14,328 nucleotides of DNA, taken from the NCBI GenBank assembly GCA_038200385.1, contig JBBPYA010000231.1:1-14328 (forward strand), written 5' to 3'. How positions within the stretch are numbered: the first letter of the stretch is position 1; each line of letters opens with the position of its first letter. The DNA comes from JBBPYA01 sp038200385. Its GTDB lineage: Bacteria; Actinomycetota; Actinomycetes; Mycobacteriales; Geodermatophilaceae. A program made the position numbers and the translations under genes. This document shows, piece after piece, positions 1 to 6,289 of this stretch. Below the pieces are notes generated by a model. The model saw only the letters and a list, made by a program, of their open reading frames with translations, was not told where the DNA came from and searched no databases.

Positions 1-385
1 GCTCGGGTTCGACCTGGACGACGACGGTCCGCGCCGGCAGCGCGCCCAGGCCGGCCGCGACCTCGATGATGAGTTCGATGCCGACGTAGCCGGTGACCGC
101 GTCGCCGACCGCGGCCTGCATCTCCCCGGCGCTGAGCGAGACCGGAGCGACCAGCCGGCGGTGCACGGAGCCCGGCGGGCGGTCCCCGCGGACGGCACCG
201 ACGAGGATCATCGAGTCGGCGCGGAGTTCTTGGATGCGTTGCACCACCGCGACCGCGCCGTAGTGCAGCTCCTCGACCATGATCCGCGGTGGCCGGGCCT
301 CGTCCTGCAACCGCTCCGCGGCGAGGCGGCCCAGATCCAGGTCACCCTGGAAGAGTTCGCCTACGCCTCCGACGAGCGTGGTCAC
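1..385 (-). CDS. [NiFe]-hydrogenase maturation protease, HyaD/HybD-like (3' end outside window)
   Basis: Proteases of this family clip the C-terminal tail of the hydrogenase large subunit after nickel insertion. The GTG at 385 is the only start in this frame before the upstream gene's stop and lies 22 nt after the large-subunit stop; no clear Shine-Dalgarno is visible, so coupling is likely. The 128 visible residues begin TTLVGGVGELFQGDLDLG, matching the family's N-terminal GxGN-x-hh-x-D-D/E-x-x-G loop, and later contain ILVGAVRGDRPPGSVHRR, matching the usual VDA...PG segment. Two positions look odd. The first metal-ligand position is Asp within GDLDLG rather than the Glu of HybD. The Asp of the usual VDA/ADA motif appears as Gly (VGA). 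The partner tail is present in the adjacent large subunit, which supports the assignment. The reading frame is open to base 1, and the C-terminal part is not visible. Confidence 0.78.
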   Translation of the reverse strand, partial: MTTLVGGVGELFQGDLDLGRLAAERLQDEARPPRIMVEELHYGAVAVVQRIQELRADSMILVGAVRGDRPPGSVHRRLVAPVSLSAGEMQAAVGDAVTGYVGIELIIEVAAGLGALPARTVVVQVEPE

Positions 386-407
386 GCCGGCCGCGGATGA
401 GGCAGGT

Positions 408-2309
408 TCAGTCTGCGCCGCACGAGCAGGTGTTGACCTCCCTGGTCACGGTGCCCGCGCCGGTGTGCACGTGGGTAGTGCACGGCATGCAGGGGTCGAA
501 GCTGCGGATCGCGCGGAGCATGTCGATACTGGTGAAGCGGGCCGGGTCGCTGACGTCCTCGATGATCGGCGTGTTCATCACTGCCTCTTCGTAGGGGCCG
601 GGCTGGCCCCAAGGGTCACGCGGCGAGGCGTTGATCGTCGACGGCGTGCAGATCTGGTAGTTCACGATCTTGCCCTTGTCCATCACCATGTGATGGGTGA
701 GGAAGCCGCGGCCGGCTCCCCACCAGCCGACGCTGCGCCGTTCGTCCTGTGGGATGTAGTCGTCGAGGTCGGCCGGCGGCACCGCCGCCACCTGCCGCTC
801 GCCGGCCTTGAACAGCTTGTAGGCCTCCAACAGGTTGTTCAGCCCGACCAGCTGGCTGAACAGGTAGTGGTAGGCCCGCCCGCGGTTGCGCTCGAAGGCG
901 TTCCACTGCTCGGGCACGTGCCACTCCACCTCGCGTTCGGGCAGCTCACCCTTGGGGACGAGCAGCCGCATGCTGTGCCCGGTGGCCTGGATATAGTCGT
1001 TGACCGGATGCTTCTGCGCCATCGAGGTGATGAGCATCCGGGAGTAGGCACCGGCCTCGACCACCTGACGATCCCAGCGGGGCGCGCACGCCCAGGTGTA
1101 CTTGTCCTTCCAGTCCTTGGCGCCGGGCTTGGGCAGGGTCCGCTTGTTCCACGGGTGGTACGGCGAGATCGGGTTCCCCAGCGGGTCGGTGGCGTACCGG
1201 CTGGTGTGTGACTCCTCGTAGTAGGAGTGCTCGACGAATTCCTCCCAGCCGATGTTGATGTCGGTTAGCCGGGTGGTGACCAGCTTCCCGTCGATCACCA
1301 CGCCCGGGGTGGACCAGCGCTTCTCCCCCCAGGAGTTGCAGTTCTCGTAGGTGGAGTCGTAGGCGTAGGGGTCGTCCCAGAAGCCCGGATCGATCTGGTT
1401 CGTGGGCCGTGCCCCGACGTAGCGGTAGCGGTCGTCGGCGTCGTAGAAGAACTCGGGGATGTCGTCCCACACCGCCATCATCCGCTGGGCGTAGTCGAAG
1501 ATCTTGCCCAACCGCGAGTGGTACTCGTTGAGCGACTGCAGGCTAAGCGTCGAGGACACCCCGCCGGGCACGACGGTCTGCGGGTGCGGGTACTTGCCGG
1601 CCAGCGTCACGAACATCTCGCGGGAGATCCGGGTGAACTCCAGACCCTCGCGGTACAGCGCACCGGTCAGCGGGTTCAGCGCGGTCATCAGCTCGGCCAT
1701 GGTGGCGAAGCCGTGGATGTGCGCGTTCTTGCAAGCCCAGCTCTCCGCCTTGGGCCACAGCTCGGGGTTGGCCGCCTTGACGACCGCCTCGGAGTAGTCG
1801 GGACCGGCCAGCAGGTACAGGTGCAGCGGGTTGTCGTAGCCCATCTCCGCCGACTCCTGCATGTTGCGCACGACGGTCCCGAGCGGCGGGACCCGAAGGC
1901 CCATGGCCGCCTCGATGGCGTACGCCGCGCAGTGCGCGTGCACCCCGCCGCAGACACCGCAGGCCCGGGAGGCGATGAAGATGGCATCGCGCGGGTCGCG
2001 GCCCATCAGGATGATCTCGTAGCCGCGGAACAGCGTCGCCTGGGCGTGTGAGTCCAGGTAGCTGCCCTGCTGCAGGTCGGCGGTGACGTGCACGGCCAAC
2101 GCGCCGGCGACCCGGGTGACCGGGTCCATGTTGAAGTCCTTGATGTGCCCGTTGCGGGCGACCAGCTGCTCGATCTTGCTCTGCCGTCCGGTCTCGTCGA
2201 GATCGGCGTGCGGTTTGGCGATGGTCACGTCGTACGGGTTCGGGATGCCGCCGCGCAGATGGGCGTTTCCGTCGGCGTCGAGCTCGACCGGAAGGGTCTT
2301 GAAGCACAT
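408..2309 (-). CDS. [NiFe]-hydrogenase large (catalytic) subunit, group 1-like uptake type
   Basis: This 633-residue subunit carries the NiFe active site that oxidises H2. The L1 motif is RACGVCGGVH with C117, C120 and H124. The L2 motif is DPCMPCTTH with C607, C610 and H613. After H613 comes a 20-residue tail ending NTCSCGAD, which should be removed by the maturation protease encoded next. All four nickel-binding cysteines are present, so it should be catalytic. The ATG at 2309 has an AGGGAG ribosome-binding site 9 nt upstream and lies 26 nt after the small-subunit stop, so the two are co-transcribed. There is no signal sequence; the N-terminus (MCFKTLPVELDADG) is soluble. From memory, the L1 surroundings (GVCGGVHAHCAAYAIEA, PLHLYLLAGPDYSEA) differ from the GICGDNHATC-type sequence of group 1h actinobacterial enzymes. 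I therefore leave the subgroup open (1f, 1g, 1l or a relative). Confidence 0.95.
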   Translation of the reverse strand: MCFKTLPVELDADGNAHLRGGIPNPYDVTIAKPHADLDETGRQSKIEQLVARNGHIKDFNMDPVTRVAGALAVHVTADLQQGSYLDSHAQATLFRGYEIILMGRDPRDAIFIASRACGVCGGVHAHCAAYAIEAAMGLRVPPLGTVVRNMQESAEMGYDNPLHLYLLAGPDYSEAVVKAANPELWPKAESWACKNAHIHGFATMAELMTALNPLTGALYREGLEFTRISREMFVTLAGKYPHPQTVVPGGVSSTLSLQSLNEYHSRLGKIFDYAQRMMAVWDDIPEFFYDADDRYRYVGARPTNQIDPGFWDDPYAYDSTYENCNSWGEKRWSTPGVVIDGKLVTTRLTDINIGWEEFVEHSYYEESHTSRYATDPLGNPISPYHPWNKRTLPKPGAKDWKDKYTWACAPRWDRQVVEAGAYSRMLITSMAQKHPVNDYIQATGHSMRLLVPKGELPEREVEWHVPEQWNAFERNRGRAYHYLFSQLVGLNNLLEAYKLFKAGERQVAAVPPADLDDYIPQDERRSVGWWGAGRGFLTHHMVMDKGKIVNYQICTPSTINASPRDPWGQPGPYEEAVMNTPIIEDVSDPARFTSIDMLRAIRSFDPCMPCTTHVHTGAGTVTREVNTCSCGAD

Positions 2310-2335
2310 AAAGAGGAACTCCCTGGAACGTGAGG

Positions 2336-3769
2336 TCAGGACCGGTGCTTGACGGAACCGTTGCGCGCGCCCTCGGCGGTGTGCGCGACCGCGCCATCAC
2401 CCGACGCGCCATTGCCCGACGCGCCATTGCCCGACGCGCCGTTGCCTGCGGCGCCGTTCTCCTTGCCCCACGCCGGACCGGACTTGCGGCCGGTGTCGGT
2501 GGAGCGGCGCAGCATGTCGTAGAAGCGGTGTCCGACGTCGGCGACCGCCGTCGGCTCGGTGATCTCCCGGGCCCACCCGGAAGGGGTCGACCCCTCACGG
2601 TCCCAGCGCACCTCGCGGTTGAGGTTGTTGTTGGAGAACTTTCGCAGCGGCCGAATGATGCTGCCCACCATCCGCGAGACCGTGGAGGAGGCGAGCGAGC
2701 CCGGCGGCCTCTTGTAGAACGGCGTGAACTTGTCCGGGAAGCCCGGCATGGTGCAGCCGATGCAGGCCCCCCCGGAGTTCATGCACCCGCCGACGTGGTT
2801 GATCGCGCCGCGCTCGGTGATGTTGCAGTTCACCACCGGACCCCAGCAGCCGATCTCGACGAGGCACTCGGGGTCGCCGAACTCCTCGGCGAACTGCCCT
2901 TCCTCGTAGTAGGCCCCCCGCACGCAGTGCCGGTGCACCGTCTCTCCGAACAGCCACGCCGGTCGACCCAGTTCGTCGAACTCCGGCAGCGGCCCGAAGC
3001 CCTGCAGGAAGTACAGCACCGCTGCGACGGTCTCGGTGAAGTTGTCACCGATCGGCGCGCAACCTGGGATGTTGACCACCGGTACGCCGAGGACGCTGCG
3101 GTAGTCCTTGCCGAGGAAGTCCATCAGGCTCATCGCGCCGGTGGGGTTGCCCTCGGCCGCCGGGATCCCACCCCACGTAGCGCAGGTGCCGATCGCGATC
3201 GCCGCCGCGGCGCCCGGCGCGAGGCGGGCCACCCACTCGGTGGTGCTGACGGTCCGCATCTCCCCATCGGGGCCCCACGGTTGCTCGCCCTGGGCCGACC
3301 AGTAGCCGCCCTGCTTGTGGGCGATCGTCTCGTCCGCGATCGAGCCCTCGAGCACGATGACGTACGGCCCGTCCAGTTCGCCGCTGATGGCCATCTCGTG
3401 CGGGCGCAGGTAGTTCGGGCCGGACTCGATGTTGATCACCGGGTGGTGCAGGATCACGCGGGGCAGCCCGACGTGGGCGCCGAGCAGCAGGGTCTCCACG
3501 GAAGGGGCGGTCGCCCCCGTCACGGCCACGGAGCATCCGTCGCAGCTCATCCCGGCCAGCCAGAAGACGTGCACCTTCTCCAGCGGACCGAGCCGGCTGG
3601 CCGGACCGGCCATCGCCGCCGGTGCGACGAAGTCCTCGGTCATCACCCGGGCCGGCATCCCGATGGCACCCAGGTCGTGATCGCCGTGGAAGTGCTCCAC
3701 CGGGCCGAGCAGATCGAGGAGTTCCCGGGCCGGTGTCCTCGTCGGTGCCGTCTGCTGGCCGTTGGCCAT
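2336..3769 (-). CDS. [NiFe]-hydrogenase small (Fe-S) subunit, no Tat signal, repeat-bearing C-terminal tail
   Basis: This 477-residue electron-transfer subunit should carry three Fe-S clusters. Proximal cluster candidates are C76 and C79 in SCDGC, C196 in GTCATWGG and C237 in NIPGCAPIGDN. Distal candidates are H279 and C282 in HRHC, C302 and C308. Medial candidates are C315, C336 and C339, with an extra C329. The ATG at 3769 has a GAGGAGG ribosome-binding site about 8-9 nt upstream. The N-terminus has no twin-arginine motif and no hydrophobic segment, so the enzyme should stay in the cytoplasm. The region after about residue 440 is a low-complexity Gly/Ala/Ser/Asn tail made by a 15-bp tandem repeat. 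Residues 360-430 are basic and possibly amphipathic but not a membrane anchor. It is longer than typical mature small subunits (about 300 residues). In group 1h/2a enzymes I recall CDGD at the proximal motif, with Asp as a ligand; here CDGC supplies a full cysteine set. Confidence 0.94.
   Translation of the reverse strand: MANGQQTAPTRTPARELLDLLGPVEHFHGDHDLGAIGMPARVMTEDFVAPAAMAGPASRLGPLEKVHVFWLAGMSCDGCSVAVTGATAPSVETLLLGAHVGLPRVILHHPVINIESGPNYLRPHEMAISGELDGPYVIVLEGSIADETIAHKQGGYWSAQGEQPWGPDGEMRTVSTTEWVARLAPGAAAAIAIGTCATWGGIPAAEGNPTGAMSLMDFLGKDYRSVLGVPVVNIPGCAPIGDNFTETVAAVLYFLQGFGPLPEFDELGRPAWLFGETVHRHCVRGAYYEEGQFAEEFGDPECLVEIGCWGPVVNCNITERGAINHVGGCMNSGGACIGCTMPGFPDKFTPFYKRPPGSLASSTVSRMVGSIIRPLRKFSNNNLNREVRWDREGSTPSGWAREITEPTAVADVGHRFYDMLRRSTDTGRKSGPAWGKENGAAGNGASGNGASGNGASGDGAVAHTAEGARNGSVKHRS
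2386..2460. repeat. 15-bp tandem repeat inside the hydrogenase small-subunit gene
   Basis: Units CCGACGCGCCATTGC at 2401-2415 and 2416-2430 are identical. The unit at 2431-2445 differs by one base, and degenerate copies flank it at 2386-2400 and 2446-2460. Because the unit is five codons long, copy-number change would keep frame. On the minus strand it encodes the GNGAS-type repeats of the small subunit's C-terminal tail. Confidence 0.9.
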
Positions 3770-3826
3770 CGCGGAGCCTCCTCGTGCTTGGACGCTGAGT
3801 ACGAGGTCCGGCTGCGCCCCGTAGGT

Positions 3827-3888
3827 GCACGCTACACCTAGCGTGCTTTCCGGTGTAGCTTGATCGCACTTGGCATTTCGACGGTGTA
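3827..3888. promoter_or_regulatory. Divergent intergenic region with overlapping inverted repeats, probable operator
   Basis: The 130 bp between the two hydrogenase arms contain two overlapping perfect 8-bp inverted repeats. GCACGCTA (3827-3834) pairs with TAGCGTGC (3839-3846) across 4 nt. GCTACACC (3831-3838) pairs with GGTGTAGC (3852-3859) across 13 nt. A third half-site, GGTGTA, lies at 3883-3888, 30 bp from the matching GGTGTA at 3853-3858, close to three helical turns. Such phased half-sites in a divergent spacer are typical of a regulator-binding region controlling both arms. The PadR-type protein at 5082 or the winged-helix protein at 4699 are candidate binders, but this is inference. 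I could not define convincing -35/-10 boxes for either arm. Confidence 0.55.
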
Positions 3889-3899
3889 CGGGAGGTGCC

Positions 3900-4151
3900 G
3901 TGGACGGCTGGTTGCTCGGCTACATCATCGGCGCGGCGGTGGTCGTCGTGGTCGTGGTGCTGCTGCTGTTGATGATTTCCGGTGCCCGTCGTACGGCGGA
4001 AAAGGCGGAATCGATCGTGCACAGTCTGCATGACACGCGGGACGGCACGGCGGCGCTGTGGATGCTGCAGGACACCGTGCGCACCGCGGACCGGATCGTC
4101 AGCGCGGCCGCCGCGGCCCGCGAGGAACTCACCGCGCGGAGCGGCGGATGA
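3900..4151 (+). CDS. Small single-pass membrane protein, hydrogenase-linked, function unknown (1 of 3)
   Basis: This 83-residue protein has one strongly hydrophobic segment at residues 5-27, including a run of seven valines followed by four leucines. A basic stop (GARRTAEKAE) follows, then a helical Ala/Glu/Arg-rich soluble tail containing DTRDGTAALWMLQDTVRTAD. I choose GTG at 3900 because GGGAGG (3890-3895) precedes it; an in-frame TTG at 3870 would place the ribosome-binding site inside the gene. It opens the arm divergent from the hydrogenase subunits, and its stop overlaps the next ATG (ATGA). I do not recognise a named family. The lack of any other membrane subunit makes a membrane-tethering or electron-transfer role plausible. 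No cofactor-binding residues (no Cys) are visible, which argues for a scaffold rather than a redox carrier. Confidence 0.75.
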   Translation: MDGWLLGYIIGAAVVVVVVVLLLLMISGARRTAEKAESIVHSLHDTRDGTAALWMLQDTVRTADRIVSAAAAAREELTARSGG

Positions 4152-4423
4152 GCGACACCGGGTACTGGTTCCTCGCGCTCGGGCTGGGCCTGGTTGTCGC
4201 GGCCGTGGCCGTGATGCTTCTGCAGACCTTCCTCAACCAGGTCTGGCGGATCGAGAAGGGCGCCGGCGCGGTCTGGGCCGCCGGCAAGCAGGTCGCCGGC
4301 AACACCGCCACCACCTGGCTACTGGGGGCGACGTCACAGAAGCTGGACCTGCTCACGGCCGAGGCCGGCCGGCACGCCGCGCTGCTCAGCGGTACCGCGG
4401 ACCCCGCGGGTGAGACCCGGTGA
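4148..4423 (+). CDS. Small single-pass membrane protein, hydrogenase-linked, function unknown (2 of 3)
   Basis: This 91-residue protein starts at the ATG that overlaps the previous stop (ATGA, 4148-4151). A hydrophobic segment spans residues 7-27 after the short polar start MSDTGY. It is followed by a probable amphipathic helix (NQVWRIEKGAGAVWAAGKQV) and a polar C-terminus. It has the same plan as its two neighbours: an N-terminal membrane helix and about 60 residues of helical soluble domain, presumably cytoplasmic. There is no Cys or His cluster. Its stop overlaps the next GTG start (GTGA). The longer in-frame extension upstream to 4058 lies inside the previous gene and is rejected. The function is unknown and linked to the hydrogenase only by position. 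Confidence 0.75.
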   Translation: MSDTGYWFLALGLGLVVAAVAVMLLQTFLNQVWRIEKGAGAVWAAGKQVAGNTATTWLLGATSQKLDLLTAEAGRHAALLSGTADPAGETR

Positions 4424-4695
4424 CCGCGCTGCTGATCGTCCTGACACTGCTCGAGATCGTGATCGTGGTCGCCGTGCTGGTGGCCTATCTGGTGGCGATC
4501 TCACGGTCGCTGCGGCGGACGGCGGTGCTGCTCAGCAAGGTGTCCTTCGGCGTCCGTGCGATCGAGACCCAGTGCGCGCCGATCGGGCCGTCCGTGCTGA
4601 CCATCAACTCGCAACTGGCCGGTATCGTCGCGGCGCTGGGCACCGTGACCGGCCTGGCCGACACCGCCGCAGCGGGTAGCGCGGCCGGTCGCTGA
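4420..4695 (+). CDS. Small single-pass membrane protein, hydrogenase-linked, function unknown (3 of 3)
   Basis: This 91-residue protein starts at GTG 4420, overlapping the previous stop (GTGA). A membrane helix covers residues 3-27 (LLIVLTLLEIVIVVAVLVAY). The basic flank SRSLRRT then suggests the rest is cytoplasmic. The soluble part reads VSFGVRAIETQCAPIGPSVLTINSQL and ends in an Ala/Gly-rich tail. It contains one cysteine. It shares its architecture with the two preceding genes, but I see no strong sequence identity among the three. The three may form a hetero-oligomeric membrane platform for the cytoplasmic hydrogenase; this is inference from gene order and topology. Confidence 0.75.
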   Translation: MTALLIVLTLLEIVIVVAVLVAYLVAISRSLRRTAVLLSKVSFGVRAIETQCAPIGPSVLTINSQLAGIVAALGTVTGLADTAAAGSAAGR

Positions 4696-4698
4696 CCG

Positions 4699-5085
4699 AT
4701 GGACGAGTTGCATCCCCCGAAGTCGGAGCTGCTGCGGCTGATGTATTGGCGCAGCGAGATCCTGCAGGTCATGTACTGGCTGCGCGGCGAGGGGCTCGGC
4801 GAGGTGGTCGACCCGCCCCTGCTCGAGCGCTTCCTCGGCGTCGACGCCGACCTGGGGGTCGGCTACCTCGATCAGTTGGTGGCCGACGGCTATCTGGAGC
4901 GGGTCGAGACCGGGTACGTCATGTCCCCGATCGGGCTGGAGGAGGGCAAGACCGAGTTCGCGCTCAGCTTCACCGACCTGACGAGACCCGGGCACGGCGA
5001 GTGCAGCGCGGACTGCTGGTGCCACGCCTCGGTCGAGGAGGCGCTGACGTGCGCGGCCGAGCGCGGCCAGGGGGTGCACCGGTGA
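4699..5085 (+). CDS. Winged-helix-like protein with Cys/His-rich C-terminal motif, putative metal or Fe-S sensor
   Basis: This 128-residue soluble protein starts 3 nt after the previous stop without a clear ribosome-binding site, so it is probably translationally coupled. Residues 8-80 look like a helical/winged-helix domain: LLRLMYWRSEILQVMYWLRG, then LLERFLGVDADLGVGYLDQLVADGYLERV and a YVMSPIGLEEG wing. The C-terminal part has H99, C102, C106, C108, H109 and C118, spaced C-x3-C-x-C-H-x9-C. This is enough to bind Zn, Ni or an Fe-S cluster. I do not recognise a named family. Its place in a nickel-enzyme operon suggests a metal- or redox-responsive regulator or a maturation helper. Its stop overlaps the next start (GTGA). 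Confidence 0.72.
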   Translation: MDELHPPKSELLRLMYWRSEILQVMYWLRGEGLGEVVDPPLLERFLGVDADLGVGYLDQLVADGYLERVETGYVMSPIGLEEGKTEFALSFTDLTRPGHGECSADCWCHASVEEALTCAAERGQGVHR

Positions 5086-5456
5086 GTGGCCCGCAGCTCA
5101 CCGAGGCCGCGATCGGGCTGCCACGAAACTTCCTGCGGCCGTGCCTGCTGCTCCTCGTGGCCGAAGGCACCTCGCACGGGTACGACCTGCTCGACGGCGT
5201 CCGCGCCCTGGGGCTGGGGAGGGTCGACCCGGGCGGGCTGTACCGCTGCCTGCGGGCGATGGACGAGGAGGGGCTGGTGCGCTCCAGCTGGGAGCCCTCC
5301 AGCCGTGGTCCGGCCCGCCGCACCTACCAGCTGACCGACGAGGGCCAGGACTGGTTGCACGCCATGGCCGGATCGCTGGCCGACGTGCACCACGTGCTGA
5401 GCATGTTCCGGCGCCGCTACGTCCGCCTCGGCGACCGGACGCACCCCGCCTCATGA
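5082..5456 (+). CDS. PadR-family transcriptional regulator
   Basis: This 124-residue protein starts at GTG 5082, overlapping the upstream stop. The PadR winged-helix pattern is clear: FLRPCLLLLVAEGTSHGYDLLDGV, then GGLYRCLRAMDEEGLVRSSWEP, then the wing ARRTYQLTDEGQDWL. A C-terminal helix (LADVHHVLSMFRRRY) would serve dimerisation. PadR proteins are usually repressors of adjacent genes, so the inverted repeats at 3827-3859 are a natural candidate target, though not proven. C-terminally it overlaps the CooC-like gene by ATGA. The longer open frame upstream of 5082 is a shadow of the preceding gene. Confidence 0.85.
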   Translation: MSGPQLTEAAIGLPRNFLRPCLLLLVAEGTSHGYDLLDGVRALGLGRVDPGGLYRCLRAMDEEGLVRSSWEPSSRGPARRTYQLTDEGQDWLHAMAGSLADVHHVLSMFRRRYVRLGDRTHPAS

Positions 5457-6217
5457 GGATCGCTGTCGCGGGCAAGGGCGGCGCCGGCAAGACCACGATC
5501 AGCGCGACGCTGGCCCGCCTCGGCGCCCGCTCCGGCCGGTCCGTGGTCGCCATCGACGCCGACGCCAACCCCAATCTCGGCATCGCCCTCGGGATCGCAC
5601 CCGAGGCAGCAGGCGCGGTGCGCGCGATCCCGCCCTCGCTGGTGTCCCGACGGCTCGGCGGTGCCGGTCTGGTCGAACCGCTCGAGGATGTCCTGGACCG
5701 CTACACCGTGCCCGCTCCGGACGGCGTCCGGCTGCTGGGTATGGGGGCGCCCGCGCATGCCGAGGAGGGCTGCCTGTGCTCGGCGCACGCGGTGGTCTCG
5801 GCCGTCATCGAGGATTTCGGCGCCGACCCGGATCGGCTCGTCGTGGTGGACATGGAGGCCTCACCCGAGCACCTCAGTCGCGGGACCATCCGGCATGTCG
5901 ACCTGGTCTGCCTGGTGGCCGAGCCGTACTACCGGTCGCTGGAGACGGTACGCCGGATGGCCGCGCTGGCCACCGAGCTGCCGGTGCAGATCGTCGTCGT
6001 GGCCAACAAGGTCCGCTCGGCGGCCGATGAACAGGCGATCGTCGAGTTCTGTTCCCGTCACGCGTGCCGGCTAGTCGGGGTCGTGCCCTGGAGTGACGAG
6101 GTGGCTGCGGCGGACCGGTCCCGCGTCGCGGTCGTGGACTGGCCGGCGGCCGCTGCGGTGGTCACCGCCGTCGCGAATCTGCGGCTGGATCTCGGTCTTC
6201 CCTCGCCGGCGCCCTAG
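5453..6217 (+). CDS. CooC-like SIMIBI P-loop ATPase, probable nickel-handling maturation factor
   Basis: This 254-residue protein has the deviant Walker A motif GKGGAGKTT (residues 7-15, signature K8 and K13). It also has the DADANPNLG segment (35-43), a CxC motif (C107-L-C109, EEGCLCS) and VVVDMEASPEHLSRGT (130-145, catalytic-type D133). CooC proteins use this fold and the CxC pair at the dimer interface to bind nickel and load it into carbon monoxide dehydrogenase. No CODH gene is visible here, so the likely client is the neighbouring NiFe hydrogenase or another enzyme outside the window. The start ATG overlaps the PadR stop (ATGA). It is the last gene of the plus arm, and transcription then meets the convergent amidase. 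MinD/ParA relatives are less likely because of the CxC and the DMEA motif. Confidence 0.85.
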   Translation: MRIAVAGKGGAGKTTISATLARLGARSGRSVVAIDADANPNLGIALGIAPEAAGAVRAIPPSLVSRRLGGAGLVEPLEDVLDRYTVPAPDGVRLLGMGAPAHAEEGCLCSAHAVVSAVIEDFGADPDRLVVVDMEASPEHLSRGTIRHVDLVCLVAEPYYRSLETVRRMAALATELPVQIVVVANKVRSAADEQAIVEFCSRHACRLVGVVPWSDEVAAADRSRVAVVDWPAAAAVVTAVANLRLDLGLPSPAP

Positions 6218-6271
6218 CGGCCTGGGAGCAGCGGGCCCGGGCGGCCTGCCCTCGTCCGGACGGAGCAACCC

Positions 6272-6289
6272 GATCGGCGCTCGCCGATC
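6272..6289. terminator. Hairpin between convergent genes, possible bidirectional terminator
   Basis: GATCGGCG (6272-6279) and CGCCGATC (6282-6289) form a perfect inverted repeat across 2 nt, folding as a 7-bp stem with a 4-nt loop. It lies 55 bp after the CooC-like stop and overlaps the amidase stop codon. No T-run follows on either strand, so intrinsic termination is uncertain. Confidence 0.35.

Noticed and set aside
2386..2460. CRISPR-like array
   Set aside because: The units are contiguous 15-mers without spacers and lie inside a coding frame.
408..3769. Naming the hydrogenase hhySL (group 1h)
   Set aside because: The L1 surroundings and CDGC proximal motif do not match the group 1h sequences I recall, so the symbol is withheld.
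2330..3841. 503-codon plus-strand open frame over the hydrogenase small subunit
   Set aside because: It is antisense to a gene with full Fe-S ligand motifs; its Arg/His/Gly/Ala/Asp-rich translation is typical of shadow frames in GC-rich DNA.
3860..3888. TTGATC with GGTGTA as a promoter for the plus arm
   Set aside because: The -10 would abut the ribosome-binding site at 3890, leaving no room for a transcribed leader carrying it.
3870..3899. TTG 3870 as start of the first small membrane protein
   Set aside because: GGGAGG lies between it and GTG 3900, and the extension is polar and unlike the rest.
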